A stretch of DNA of 63,788 nucleotides from Ichthyophonus hoferi (Eukaryota > Opisthokonta > Ichthyosporea > Ichthyophonida > Ichthyophonidae): the NCBI GenBank assembly GCA_002751075.1, contig NAOQ01000121.1:1701-65488 (forward strand). Direction: 5' to 3'. The notes under the pieces are model-generated. The model had not been told where the DNA came from. It saw nothing but the letters and a program-made list of their open reading frames with translations, and did no database searches. The first letter of the stretch is position 1, and the number at the start of each line of letters is the position of its first letter. Shown one piece after another: positions 42,247 through 53,856 of this stretch. Made by a program: the position numbers and the translations under genes.

Positions 42247-45200
42247 GAATGCATGTTTGTATACATATATGTATTTACAATAGTATAAGAGAGCATTGTA
42301 ATAAAACATTTATTCACCAAGGTAATATATAACTATATTAATGTTTATATATCAATGCAATTACAAAGATCAGAAATATAGTACAGTCATGCAAGTAGTC
42401 ACTCTAATAATTAATTGACTTACCTTCCATCTTTACTGTAAATGTCAACAGTCGTGAGGGCTCGCGTCCTATATATAGAAAACACATTCGATACGATGTT
42501 AATAAGATATATAAACCATAAAATAAGATATTAAGATGTCAGGGGAATATGTGTGGGATAAGAAAAAAGAAAGAATAACGAATAATATATAACAGACATT
42601 GATATGTATATTTATGGAGAGAGAGGTAATAGAGAAGCAGAAGAACAGATAACAATACCTTAATTCCAACAAGTTGGACTAGAGGTAAGCAACTATAGGA
42701 CTACTACGTTTACATCAAAGTATAAGGTATATATATGTTTATCTGGTATGTGAAAAATATATACATTTATAAGACTTCGCTCGTCATGACAGTAAACTTT
42801 TATATACACATACACATACTTATCTAATTCAAAAAACAAAAATGCAAGATAAATTAATGCACATACATATATAAAGATCAATACATGTATCTATATATCA
42901 ATTCATACACGCCCACACCCACATACACACATATACATAGATACTGTACCATATACTATACCACATATTATACTCTATATCTTATACTATACCACATGCT
43001 ATACTCTACATCATATACTATACCATGTATTATACTCTATACCATATACCATACTCTATACCATATATACGCACCTTTACCCTGTACATCTTGGGCCCCT
43101 ATCAAGCATATCCCAGCCTCCTCCCCTCCACATACTGCCCACACTGCTAAACCAGGGATAGTCCTACTAGCCTCCTCCAATAGGGTGCCAGTAAGGGACA
43201 GATTAGGTTGCGATATCTCGGCCTGGGCCAGACCATATAAGGAAATAAGGTCTCTGGGAATAGAATAATGGCATAAGAATGCTTGTCTATTTACCTCTAT
43301 ATATAACATCATGGTAATACATAGAAGGAGAGATTGAGTAGGTATGCACTGGTAATAAAATTTAGTAAATGTGCCTGATTGGTGTATTAAAGATATATGT
43401 AGGTCGAATGAGAAACCAATTAAGAGAAGTTTATATAAGAAGAATAAGGTAGATATGTGGGCATATACCCTCAGTGCATTCAAGGAGGAGTTGGACCATT
43501 ACACTGTGTGATATTATAGCATATTAGTGGCTGGTTAAAAATGTAAAAGTATATTATATTATTAGATAGATGAATAGTGCAGTTGATTGTTGATATTAGT
43601 AGGAGAAGGAATCAAACTACAGTGCTTTTTAATGCAATACAATGCACTTTTGGCAACCTTTGTGTATGTGCAATTAGATATAAAGACATATATGTGTGTA
43701 TCTGTTAATAAGGGAAGCATCATGACAATTATTGCTGAAGCTGATAAAGATAAACAGTGTGGGACCGATAGAGATAGAAAGATAGATGGAAAGATATAGA
43801 TGAATATATATATATATATATATATAGATAAATATATAGTTAAAGAGACAGACATAGATAGAAAGATAGATCGATAAATAGATAGATAGATAGATAGAAA
43901 AAAAAGATAGATAGATAGATAGACAGATATATAAATAGACTGATAGACAGATAGATATACAGATGATATATAGAACATGCATAACCACAGCAGGGATAGT
44001 AACCACAACCCAAGGCATACCTAGCCTGTGATCTAGTTAGTGGGATAAGACTATCATGATGCATTTGTCGTATATTAGACTTGTCAGGAACTGCATTGGG
44101 ATGAACCTAGCGGGATGAGAGTAGAGGGAAAGAGATGATTACATTAATAACAGTAGCAATATCAACATATGATACAGCATGGACATATTCCAATGTCAAG
44201 AGATAGCTCATAACATAGGATAAACAGCTATCTATACAATATGCTATATATATATATATAATAGTAAGAACGCTTAGATATAAATGACATGTTTTTTGTC
44301 AAATGGTGCATAAATATGATACTTAGAAATATGGATCGCCCTATAAACCAATGATTTCTATGATTATCATTTGTCGTTTGACTAAAACATGTATTCCGTA
44401 TAGCTTACAGATATCTTATAACAACCATAATTAATTTAAATTGAAATATATATATATATATAGTAAGCACCATCCCCTCTTACAACTGTAGCATAAATAT
44501 CTGCACTGATATCACACTATCAGTATATGGTCATTTCACACATAGCCCGTCAAATACAAGTAATGTTATGTAGTAACAATAACAACGGTTGTCAGTAAAT
44601 GTCCAAAAAGAAAATTACTTTAATAAATCTTCTTGATAATAGTGTGTAAAGTACTCAGGTCTAATGATTGTACCTCTTAAAGCATATGTATAAGTGAATA
44701 TGGTGAAGACATATATATTATTGTTTGCCTGTATATATGTATGTATATATATCTGGGTAGAAAGATAAGGATGTGTAGATATGCTAAAGCAGAAAAACAA
44801 CAAATAAGACCAAAAGGAAACAAACAGATATACACCCACACCCTGTAATAGGGATGAGCTATAATACGCACATAGAGGGGCAAGGGCCACCACTCATACA
44901 CACCATCTCAACTCCCAATGTAAACTGGGTGGCAGATACATCCCTTCCTGTGTGTATGACTGAATAGGTCTGCCCTATCCCTTCTTCCTCCTCGTCCATT
45001 GGTATGGCTGACAAGGCACTATCCTAAGGGTACGACCAGTGATCAGTCTATTGATGATTAGCCAATAACGGCTCTCCCATTAACCACTCTCTAATAAGAA
45101 TCTAACATGTTGTAAGTATGATTTGTATTTGTGTTTATTTGCAAACTCTGCAAAAAAAACTTCATGCTTTAATTAAAAAAGGACTACTAACGATTTAAAA

Positions 45201-47382
45201 TATTAATTTATAATTTTTTTATTTTCATTTAAAAATAACTTTGTATACGGCAAAAATAATTAAGTAATAAGAAATTATGCAATTATTCCGTCAGACTGTA
45301 ACGCCTTCTCCATTGTATTCTGCCTGATAAGTGATATCAAAGGTGGGGGCCAATCACCTATATATATTTAAGAGATATAGGGCTGTTGTAAACAGCAGTC
45401 AATAGCTGACAGCCTTACAGTTCCTTATATAGCCACAATCATCCAGTCTTACCTCTTACCATACACACACACATATATATATATACTTATAAAAGTACAG
45501 GTGAGGCTAAGACATATCAATATATGCAAAAAGCCCTTGCAGTATGTAAAACAATACTACACTTCAATGAACAAATATTCTTTTTAACTAAAATGCAAAT
45601 ATTATGATCAATTACATGTCACTCTAAACCACTCACCAGGCCTGTAGCTACTAAAAACATGCCAGGGCCATGGAATATACGGAGAGGGTGATCTTAAAGG
45701 AGGAAGGTTATTGGTCAGCTAAAACATATCATGAAAGGCAACATGGATATTTATACTGAAAGATATATATATATATTATACTTTTATTCAACCCTTGATA
45801 TAACTATACACAGTCTAAACCATACTCACATATATATTACCAATCAATAGATAGAGGCCTACATATATATAGCATAGTCAACTATATATTCATTCGCCTA
45901 TATATAGATAATCTAATAGACTACATAGGTTAATAGCTAGATCAATGAACATTAGATAATGCTTTAATCAAACTGTAGATAATTAAAGAGAAAGGAGAAG
46001 GTAAAGGATTGTAAATATATATATTGTGGTGGTTGGTATAGATAAATTGGAATATGTATATGCAACTACGGTGTTAAGATATGGGTGTACTGGAGTGGGT
46101 ATAGAAAAGAGAAAGAACAAAAAGGCGGGAGAGTGAGTGAAAACAAGGTAGGAGAGAAAGAGATTAAAAAGGAAATAACCTTTACACATGTTATACCTAA
46201 ATAAGAATGGACAAGATGAAACTGTGCATCAGGCAAGGTCTTCTTCAACTAGTTAATGAAGAATGATTGTTATTATTATTATTACTTACTATTATGAGTC
46301 ACCAATAATATCTAATATAGCCAATAAAATGGTGTAAATGTAAAATACGATTGTCCCTCAATGATATATCTGATTAGCATACACCGACTTAATCTATCAT
46401 AAGAACAAATATTATCTATTCAACATACCAAAAGTGCAAAGGAATTGAATGAAAAAGCATAAAATAAAGAGAGATATGTAAACACGGGAGATTACATGAT
46501 GTATAGTATATATACCTATACATGCATACATGCATATATACATACATACATACATACATTCATACATAAGTGAGAATATATGTCTAATACATATTTATAT
46601 ATATAGTAATGTAGTTGCGACTATGATTGGGTACTAGTTAATAGTAGGTCCCTTGTGTGTTGCTAATTTCATTTTTATTCCTTAAAAGGTGTGTACACAA
46701 TGACTAGGTAGAATATATATATATATGTGTGTATATGTATATATGTATCCATGTATAGAGTATGCATATGTATATGCTTATGTGTATGTTGACTATATAT
46801 ATATGTGTGTATGTAGGTGTATATGTATTGTTCTTTATTTATCTGTGCCAATGTATTTATTATTTTAAGTAGCTATACGTAATTACTTGAGTGATGTTTA
46901 TATGTTTTTGAATGTGAATGTGTATGGTTTGAATGTAGTAAAATGTTAAGCAGTGCTTAGTGTCTACATGGGATCTAAAGGGAAATAGCATCTAGTTATA
47001 CCTCCAAAGACCCGTCCATATAGTTTGTGCAATAAGATCTAGGTGAAGAAATAAACAGTACACAACTACGTTACTCATACTGTGTAGTACATGTGTATTT
47101 GTAGAGATGTAATTTATACATTGTGGGCATCTTGTGTGTAGGTATATATGAATGTTCTTTTAAGCTCTATATATGTATATTTTTCAATATTTATAGTGGT
47201 GCATGTAAGGGGAGGATAGGTGTTTGCCTCAATATAAGTCAAACATATATTTTAGAAAAACAGTCTCTTACTGAAAAGGTGTTTGAGGTTTCTTCTTTCT
47301 CCTCTGCCAAATAGCTTGCCAACTCTGTATGAGCAGCCCGTGCTCGTGAACATACACTGTAGGCTCCGTTGGTGGTTGTCAT
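32063..47382 (-). CDS. ZWILCH: ZWILCH, kinetochore RZZ complex subunit
   Basis: Zwilch bridges Rod and ZW10 in the RZZ complex at the outer kinetochore. At least 19 exons read in phase and align in order with human ZWILCH as I remember it: ASYLAEEKEE (human LLQKFNEEKK), AQFHLVHSYLDHPLRIF (VQVQLISKGQPNPLKNI), SQARDLISLYGLAQ (GKARQLIGLYTMAH), PGLAVWAVC then GICLIGAQ (PPLWVRC, TCWLGAE), GVSVDFSWD (AIALDISWS), LDFTDRLWQLAC (LDFAEQLWCKM), YDGLKRLLCVLELLA (VYRVQKLHHILEILV), and a C-terminal NNVQWVVVSRS before TAA. The start is taken at 47382; an in-frame Met at 47448 is possible. Resolved exons total about 1.84 kb; with tentative ones the protein is near 640-650 residues (human 591). Joins between 38052 and 34584 are unresolved, and a gap lies nearby. 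Confidence 0.91.
34825..35553. other. Assembly gap (729 N) inside an AAT array
   Basis: Both sides are pure AAT repeats (34748-34824 and 35554-35616), so the assembly collapsed in a long trinucleotide array in a ZWILCH intron. True repeat length is unknown, and a small exon could be hidden. Confidence 0.95.
35811..36010. repeat. GATA/GGTA tetranucleotide array in ZWILCH intron
   Basis: About 200 bp of TAGATAGG and GGTA units. The 148-codon Tyr/Leu/Ser-rich minus frame here is spurious. Confidence 0.92.
36336..36640. repeat. TATACTCTATATACCC minisatellite
   Basis: About 300 bp of 8-bp half-units (TATACTCT, TATACCCT, TATACCGT) in mixed order, open in three frames on both strands. Variant order suggests repeated local duplication. 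It lies in a ZWILCH intron. Confidence 0.93.
37365..37622. repeat. GATATATGGTATGAGATATAG array
   Basis: Higher-order repeat with units of about 40-50 bp mixing ATATAGTATG, GATATATGGTATG and GACATTTAG, plus a GGATA run at 37408-37435. It abuts a tentative ZWILCH exon. Confidence 0.85.
39226..39372. repeat. AATAGTAATAG-type array
   Basis: Short AATAG, TAGT and GGGTAAT units starting just upstream of the acceptor of ZWILCH exon 39103-39217 (about 8 bp away). Confidence 0.85.
42950..43072. repeat. CTATACCATATACTATACTC array
   Basis: About 120 bp, units of roughly 13-20 bp, next to the donor of the ZWILCH exon at 43081-43253. Confidence 0.85.
43802..43975. repeat. TA and GATA arrays
   Basis: TA run at about 43807-43826, then GATA units to about 43970, in the ZWILCH intron between exons 44021 and 43253. 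Confidence 0.9.
46525..46567. repeat. ACAT tetranucleotide array
   Basis: CATACATACATACATACAT-type run in the first ZWILCH intron. Confidence 0.9.
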
Positions 47383-47613
47383 GGTGTTTAGATGTTGTGA
47401 TATATCTGGGGGAGGAGACAGGAAACGAACCTGGAAAATTGCCCCCACTAACTAATTATACACCTTTATTGGCCTGTATAATTTTAATACCTATTGTAAC
47501 TAATATAGAGGTGGGACAGAGAGCTAGAATACATAGTCAAAAGTATATGTTTTATGCAGGTATATATATATATATGGTTTGTTTATCTACAGCTATATCA
47601 GGGTTTATCATAA

Positions 47614-47623
47614 TTGGCGGGAA
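47614..47623 (+). promoter_or_regulatory. E2F-type site upstream of ZWILCH
   Basis: TTGGCGGGAA matches the core of the classical E2F consensus TTTSGCGSGAAA. It lies about 230 bp upstream of the ZWILCH ATG, in the divergent region shared with the glucosidase II beta-like gene. CCAAT-type words at 47672-47676, 47687-47691 and 47728-47732 follow within 110 bp. Function is inferred. Confidence 0.5.
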
Positions 47624-47671
47624 GATTATTACCGTTAATCGTAGACTCTGGTATGTAGATCTGGGATAAAC

Positions 47672-47732
47672 CCAATCGACGCTTCTATTGGTGAAAAATA
47701 TTAGCAATGACAAAATACTTACGGATTATTGG
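47672..47732. promoter_or_regulatory. Cluster of three CCAAT/ATTGG words, ZWILCH promoter
   Basis: CCAAT at 47672, ATTGG at 47687 and ATTGG at 47728, within 61 bp and about 300 bp upstream of ZWILCH. Clustered CCAAT boxes beside an E2F site resemble animal G2/M promoters. Confidence 0.4.
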
Positions 47733-48067
47733 CTTATTAATAGCTAGAAATGTTAAAGAATTGAAAAATGATTATAATAAAATTAAATAAATACTATTTT
47801 TATAATAAATTATTAAAACGCTATTAAATAGTAATATTAAGATTCGCGTTTTATATCAAATTATAGCGGCATGAAAGCTATAATAAACACAAATAGAGCT
47901 CGCTTTGTAAAATTACCACTACCTTTTAGATACCCGGACATAAGAATTACGCCTGTTGTTAAATAATATTATTTGAAGCATTCTTGTTTTAATTAAACAA
48001 TAACGAGAAAAATTGTAATCAGGGAAAAGACTAAGTTAATTGCCCTAATGACCAGAGACTAGTGAAA

Positions 48068-51000
48068 ATGGTACTTAGACTCATATCTAAGAAGAAGGTT
48101 GCCGGTTTCATAACTGCTTTTTGGACATGTTGCTGGATATGGTTTTCCAATAATGCTTTAGATAAATGGTCAAGCTCTTCTTCTTTTTACATTTTTGTAT
48201 CTCAACTTTGGGCAGGCTCACTCTTATTATTCTCCTGTGATTGGTGTATGCCGATATATTCATATTTAGTAAATCATATATGCTCTCTACACTCTTTCTA
48301 AATCTAATATAGGTGCTTGAATTTACACTTCTAGGGATTGTAGACTGTAAGATTACAATATGAAGGATAATAAATTGCTATGTAATATTATCACAATTAT
48401 AGTCGGAGGTTACATGTTTCTAACTTGAAGAGAAAGCTCTACTTTGATTATAAAAACCATTACAATATACCGTGATCTTTTACTTGATTATTGTATACTT
48501 TTTATTTGTACCATCCCTCACAGATAACTAATTTTGTGTAGGTTTATATATATATATATTGCTTGTTCCATAATAAAGTTTGTATATATATGCAAATGTT
48601 TCTCTTGCATACGCTGGTCTGTATGCGTTGATGTTATTCAAAGCAGATATTGGTACAAGTGTGTATATTTATATATGTCTGTATGTCAATATTTGTAAAT
48701 TTTCCCAATGTGTTTTCGTGTGGTTTTGTACCCCGTAAATATATACGTATGCACAGGTATAATGGCTGCCATTTATATAAGTGTACATAATGTTACGTAT
48801 ACATGTGTGTCTACAGAACTGATATTACGCATGTGAAAATATGTATTTGTGTCGTGGAAACTTTAACATATTGTGATAGTGACAATAGTCATTTAATACC
48901 AACCCAACCAGAACTATACCTTTATATCAACCGACACCTAAATAATGCTTGCATGAGTTTTTGATAGATGTAGGAACCATTATGCTGTTGAGTATCTTAC
49001 TGGGGTTGTATGTATTTTATATTAATGACTTGGTATGAGGCAAACATAAATGAAACAGTAGAAGGCAGCTAATTAATTAATAGAGAGAGATATATTTTAT
49101 AAAACTGAAATTATAGCCTAATCCATAAGATAATGGGTAGATGGTTATAGGGAGAGTAGCACGGGAGTGCTTCAACTATATACAATCTATCTTGTGACAC
49201 ACAAACATAAATGAATGTGAAGTATAAAAAAGAAATTGAGGACCTATATTCTTTATATTCTCTATATTCGTATGCCTTTACTGGCTATAATTTTGATTAT
49301 GGTACCTGTCAACAACTATATCTATTTATCAACTTATATGATATCATTATGATGTTACTCTCTAGACAACTTTGTGTGTTATTTTGTCTTCAATTGTAAA
49401 AATGCTTGATTGCTTGCTCTTTTCTTCTTTGTTTTTTTAATTAAAAACCATGTAACATCTGTATATGAGATATTTGTACTTGATGCTGTCTCCGGTTTAG
49501 TTTATGGGTTACTTATATGTTCTAAATTCCTGCTTACAGGATTCAATCAGGCGAACTAGATGATACAGTGATAGCTTATCCGCCTTATAAGAGACCTAAC
49601 CCATTGGACCTGTTATTTAAGCCACAGTTGCAACACCAACGAGGCACAGATGCAATGCATTATAGCCATGTAAAAGGATCTAAGTAAGTAGGCGGATGGT
49701 ATGTGTGCGTTGGAGTGTTGATTTTTCTTTGCTCTTGTTGTAATTATACGTTAGGTTTTAAGTAGCTTGAAAACATGTAGAGTTAATGAAAATGGAAGTT
49801 GATTAATGCAGGAAGTATAAAGGCTTTGAGATGGAGAAATGTGAAATAAAAGAGGGAAGATGGTGTAAAGAAGGCAATTGAGATATAGAGTTTAATAATA
49901 AATTAAATGGTAGAGGAATATAAAAATAATAGAAGCGGAAGGAATGAAAAATGAGGGAGGTAAAGAATGAAGATAGTACTAGATAAAGAAGGGGCAGGGT
50001 GAGATAGGGAGGGGTGATTGGTAAATGAGTGTCTATAGAGTGTATAATAGTGAGCTAAGAGATGGAACTAATACTGGATAAAAGTATAGGCCCTGAATAC
50101 ACACACTTCATTATTAGCACGAGTTATTCATATTGTGTCTCTCTATCTCTCCGTTGCCTACATAGTACATATTATTGCGCTTCAGGAGAAAGATATCAAG
50201 CCGCAAGACAATACGATGATAATTATTGTGATTGTGGGGATGGGAGTGATGAGCCCAATACAAACGCCTGTGTAGATCATATTGATAGTAAGTATCTTTT
50301 GGCTTATACCCCCTAGTTTTCCCCAGTACCTCTACTGATTCTACCTCTTTGTAGGTTTCTTAAATAAAATTATATACCTATATTTTTTATAATTTTTGTA
50401 TTTTGAATTTATGTAGTTCATGGGCTTATTTAAAAATATGTGTCTATATGTACATATATATGATATACATTTTGTGTTTATGTTTATGTAGCTTATTCAG
50501 GTATTACCAGGTTTTATGTTTTAGTAATTTTACCACTTAGTACGTTTAGTATAGTTATATATATATATTTTGATATAATTTTACATATTTTTGTGGATAT
50601 GAGTATTAGTTATTATGTGTATAGATAGAGGTTTTAGTGAATGAAATTAAAATAAAACATTATATATAATCAAGAATAGAACCAAATTGCAAATACAGAC
50701 GCTATATAACAATAAAGAGGGACTGGGATAACTAATTAAAAGCAATACAAACGGGAATAAGTAAAGACAAGAACAAATCATAAAAAGAATATATATATAT
50801 AACTTGACTTAAGAGGGTTATATTATTATTCGTATTTTAATTATTAAACTTCAAGTGTGAAGTTTATCTCACAATTTAATTACTTCTCTCTTAACCTATT
50901 TGAAATCCATATATGTTAATATTTTCCTTCAACAACTAACACACATATACACTCTTACTATGATTTTTCTACATTTATTTTTAATATGGATACATAATAA

Positions 51001-51204
51001 AATTTTACACTGGAACATTATCTATTATCTGCAACATTCCTCCTTAGATATTTTTAATATTTACTAAAACAAATCGACTTACAGAGTTTCATTGCAAAAA
51101 TGGGAAAGGGGTAGCATATCATTCTATGATCGATGATGGAATTTGCGATTGCTGTGATGGATCGGACGAACCATACACCAAATGTGAACAGACCTGTACA
51201 TAGA
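48068..51204 (+). CDS. Short membrane-anchored glucosidase II beta-like (PRKCSH N-domain) protein
   Basis: Exons: first from the ATG at 48068 (end uncertain, about 48165-48170), 49540-49683, 50166-50287 and 51085-51204. The first exon encodes a basic start (RLISKKK) and a hydrophobic segment (VAGFITAFWTCCWIWF), a likely signal-anchor. Then comes IAYPPYKRPNPLDLLF, an RGTD motif like the RGV start of glucosidase II beta, and two Cys-rich calcium-binding LDLa-type modules: DDNYCDCGDGSDEPNT and DDGICDCCDGSDEPYT. The stop follows CEQTCT directly. The long Glu-rich and MRH domains of true glucosidase II beta are absent; total is about 165-170 residues. It probably sits in the ER or Golgi lumen as a type II membrane protein. 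Role unknown; it may act in glycan processing or be a stand-alone relative. Exons 2-4 join in phase. Confidence 0.77.
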
Positions 51205-53856
51205 AAAGGGATGTATATAACACATTGTAAGAGTAGAAACGACTGGTGTACACTATTAGACAATAAACAATAGCAAATGAATGAGTTAAATATAATGTGT
51301 ATATGTGCTGGTGCCTACATTTAAATGAATAACTTGACTGGGATGCTTGCACAAGTAAAGCAGATTAAGATGTATTAAATACTAATTCCAATGCACACAA
51401 TGGTCTTGGACTTTATACCTCAAATGGTTCCTTTATAGATCTGTCTATTCTATACTCAGCTAGAGTTCTAAAGTATCTTTTATACGGGTCATAGGTTTTA
51501 TAGTCTGTTGCATATGTTAAATATACCAATCAATAGTTAGAATGAAGCACTACTAGATTTATATATTATATTGTATTTTACTACAAGGCTAATAATTGCA
51601 TTATTTTTATAATATAAGATGTATTAACCTATAAAGTGACATGTATGTACCTTTGCATATCATTTTTATACTGCATACCTTTTGCTTTCTAATTCAATTG
51701 AAGTTGAAACACATAATTACAATCTCAAGATGGCATATCCTTTAACTCAAATTCGGTATAAAATCAAAGCAAGATGATTGGAACACAATAACTAACCTAT
51801 AAATATTAGCCAACACCAATTACACTTATACGCACTATTTTATATCGGCATAGATTAGCCAATATATACGTACAGTTTTGTACATACGGTGAGCTAATGA
51901 CAGAATATATATAAATCCTAATTGCCAGCATGAACACTAAGAATGCTCACTTCACAACTAAAGTCATGCTTAGTCTATAATAAATCACTTACAATAGCAC
52001 CGCCACAACCTAACGACAGTAGAAATGTTATTATAATATAACAAGGGTTTCTCAGAAAAAGCATCGCGGGCATTAAACAATGATAGGTTTGCTTACAATC
52101 GACTGTAGGATATGGGACATATCTATCATATTTACATAAAATAGTGACCAACTATGAGATAACTTATAGTGACAATAATATAATAATCCTATTCTAAAAA
52201 ATATAAAAACAGCTAGTGGCCTAAGATGTTTGACATATGAATGAATTTACAGAAAATGGCTTAAAAAGCATTGCTGAAGTACATAAACTTGTTGTTTACA
52301 TTGATAGAGTAATTAGACTTAGACTACCTGTCTAATAGTACTGTACTCTATGGTCCGAACTGAATACTTGCCGAATCAATAGTGGTATATTATGATTGGA
52401 TGCAAGATCATATATTAACTGTTCTTTCAATTTTATCACCGCTTGGATCGAATATGATGTTATCCAACAAATTGTTCTCGCCATTACCATTCAGATAACA
52501 AGAGGTCTACTCCAGACCTAACAACTCCTGTAATCAATCAATAATAGAATCAGTCACTAGAAATCAATAAGCTCATGGCAATTAGTCAACCATCATTCAG
52601 AGTAGCGCCGATGAAAACCCTGACTGATGAGGAAATGATTCACAAAAATATCTGAATAAAATAACGACACCTAATTCCTTAAAACTATTTGAATTAATTG
52701 CTAGATTAATTAAACCTCACTACGCCAACCAATAGATCCACACTAACTTTACCATTAATGCAAAATAACCGTCGCTATCTTTAATATCCTCTATTTAGTT
52801 ATTTATTCTTAATATATTACTATATCATAACTTAACATTGCTTATCTGTTCATCTATGGTTTAGTCGATATTGCCATGCGTCTCTGCCATTTAAAAACAA
52901 AATAGGTGCATAATATCCAAATCATTTTATAATTATCAAAACAAAACTGAATGGTCCGGATCGATAAAAAGTAAAACTGTAAATTTTAACAAAAAAGTCC
53001 ATAGTGAATGGCAATCGTCATTGTCTCTATTTGTAAATATATGGAATAAGCTGTCAAACTGACTATGATGGTATATCCAATACTGAGAAACTTTTATGCA
53101 CGGTTGACTGCAAATCAACAAAATTGCATGGGCAGTACTATGCAGATCTACATATAATATGAATATGTGCATATATGTGCTTACTAAATTCACTAAGTAG
53201 TCTAAATTAAGCTATAAAAGTAATAGCATAATAATCGTGTTATATGGAAAATGTAAATTCTTATTTTCTTGATTTGAATGTTTCTGTTTGAAAATGACAT
53301 TTGAAAATTCATCTCTATACTTGCGCATTTCCAGGTTTGGTGCCTATGTCCAAATAATAAGATATAGTGTTATGTACATGTCGTTCTAATATCACATCAA
53401 TACTACTATGATTTTCATAATTTCAAAACTGCTTGATAAAACTAGGTATTGTTACTCAAGAAGGAAATGAAAATACCTCAGTGTAATAATAATGCATGAT
53501 TGACATGAAACAAAAAATAGCGCCCTTCAATAATGCACTTTCTTTTCCTATTTAACTTAAGTTTGATGATTTCCTTCCGTGAAGCGTCTAAGATAGCTAT
53601 ATTCACATTGTAACTAACACAATTTTTAAGCTCTAATTACATCTAAATAAATGGCTGTGTAGACTTTATGGTATACCACAAAATGTATGAGTAATTGAAC
53701 GTATAATTAATAGTGAAAATAATTGCTAATGAGCGTATAAATACTTGAAATAATTCCAAATTTTTCTAGAATTTTAGTCATAGAGCCTAAACCATAGAAT
53801 CAAGAAAAAAAATGAGTATCCCTTTTTTTGACTAACGTACACATTCGTTCTATCTC
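51205..53856. other. Intergenic, no recognised gene
   Basis: AT-rich with no long tandem array and few CCAAT words (three found in 52000-53800). Short frames such as 52936-53193 on the minus strand lack domains. Confidence 0.5.

Larger units (their letters stand above)
41005..47382 (-). other. ZWILCH: ZWILCH exons, N-terminal half
   Basis: Exons: 47272-47382, 46197-46248, 45637-45692, 44904-45023, 44021-44106, 43081-43253, 42424-42468, 42013-42092 and 41005-41151. Phases agree at every join. The exon at 45637-45692 needs the acceptor ending TTTAAG; an upstream TTTTAG would run into a stop in the required frame. The encoded part contains the DEEEEG stretch, the RDLISLYGLAQ helix and the two-strand motif around WAVCGGEEAG. 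Confidence 0.87.

Noticed and set aside
43562-44064. Overlapping minus frames resembling a membrane protein
   Set aside because: Translated TA and GATA arrays; only the short end overlaps a real ZWILCH exon at 44021-44106.
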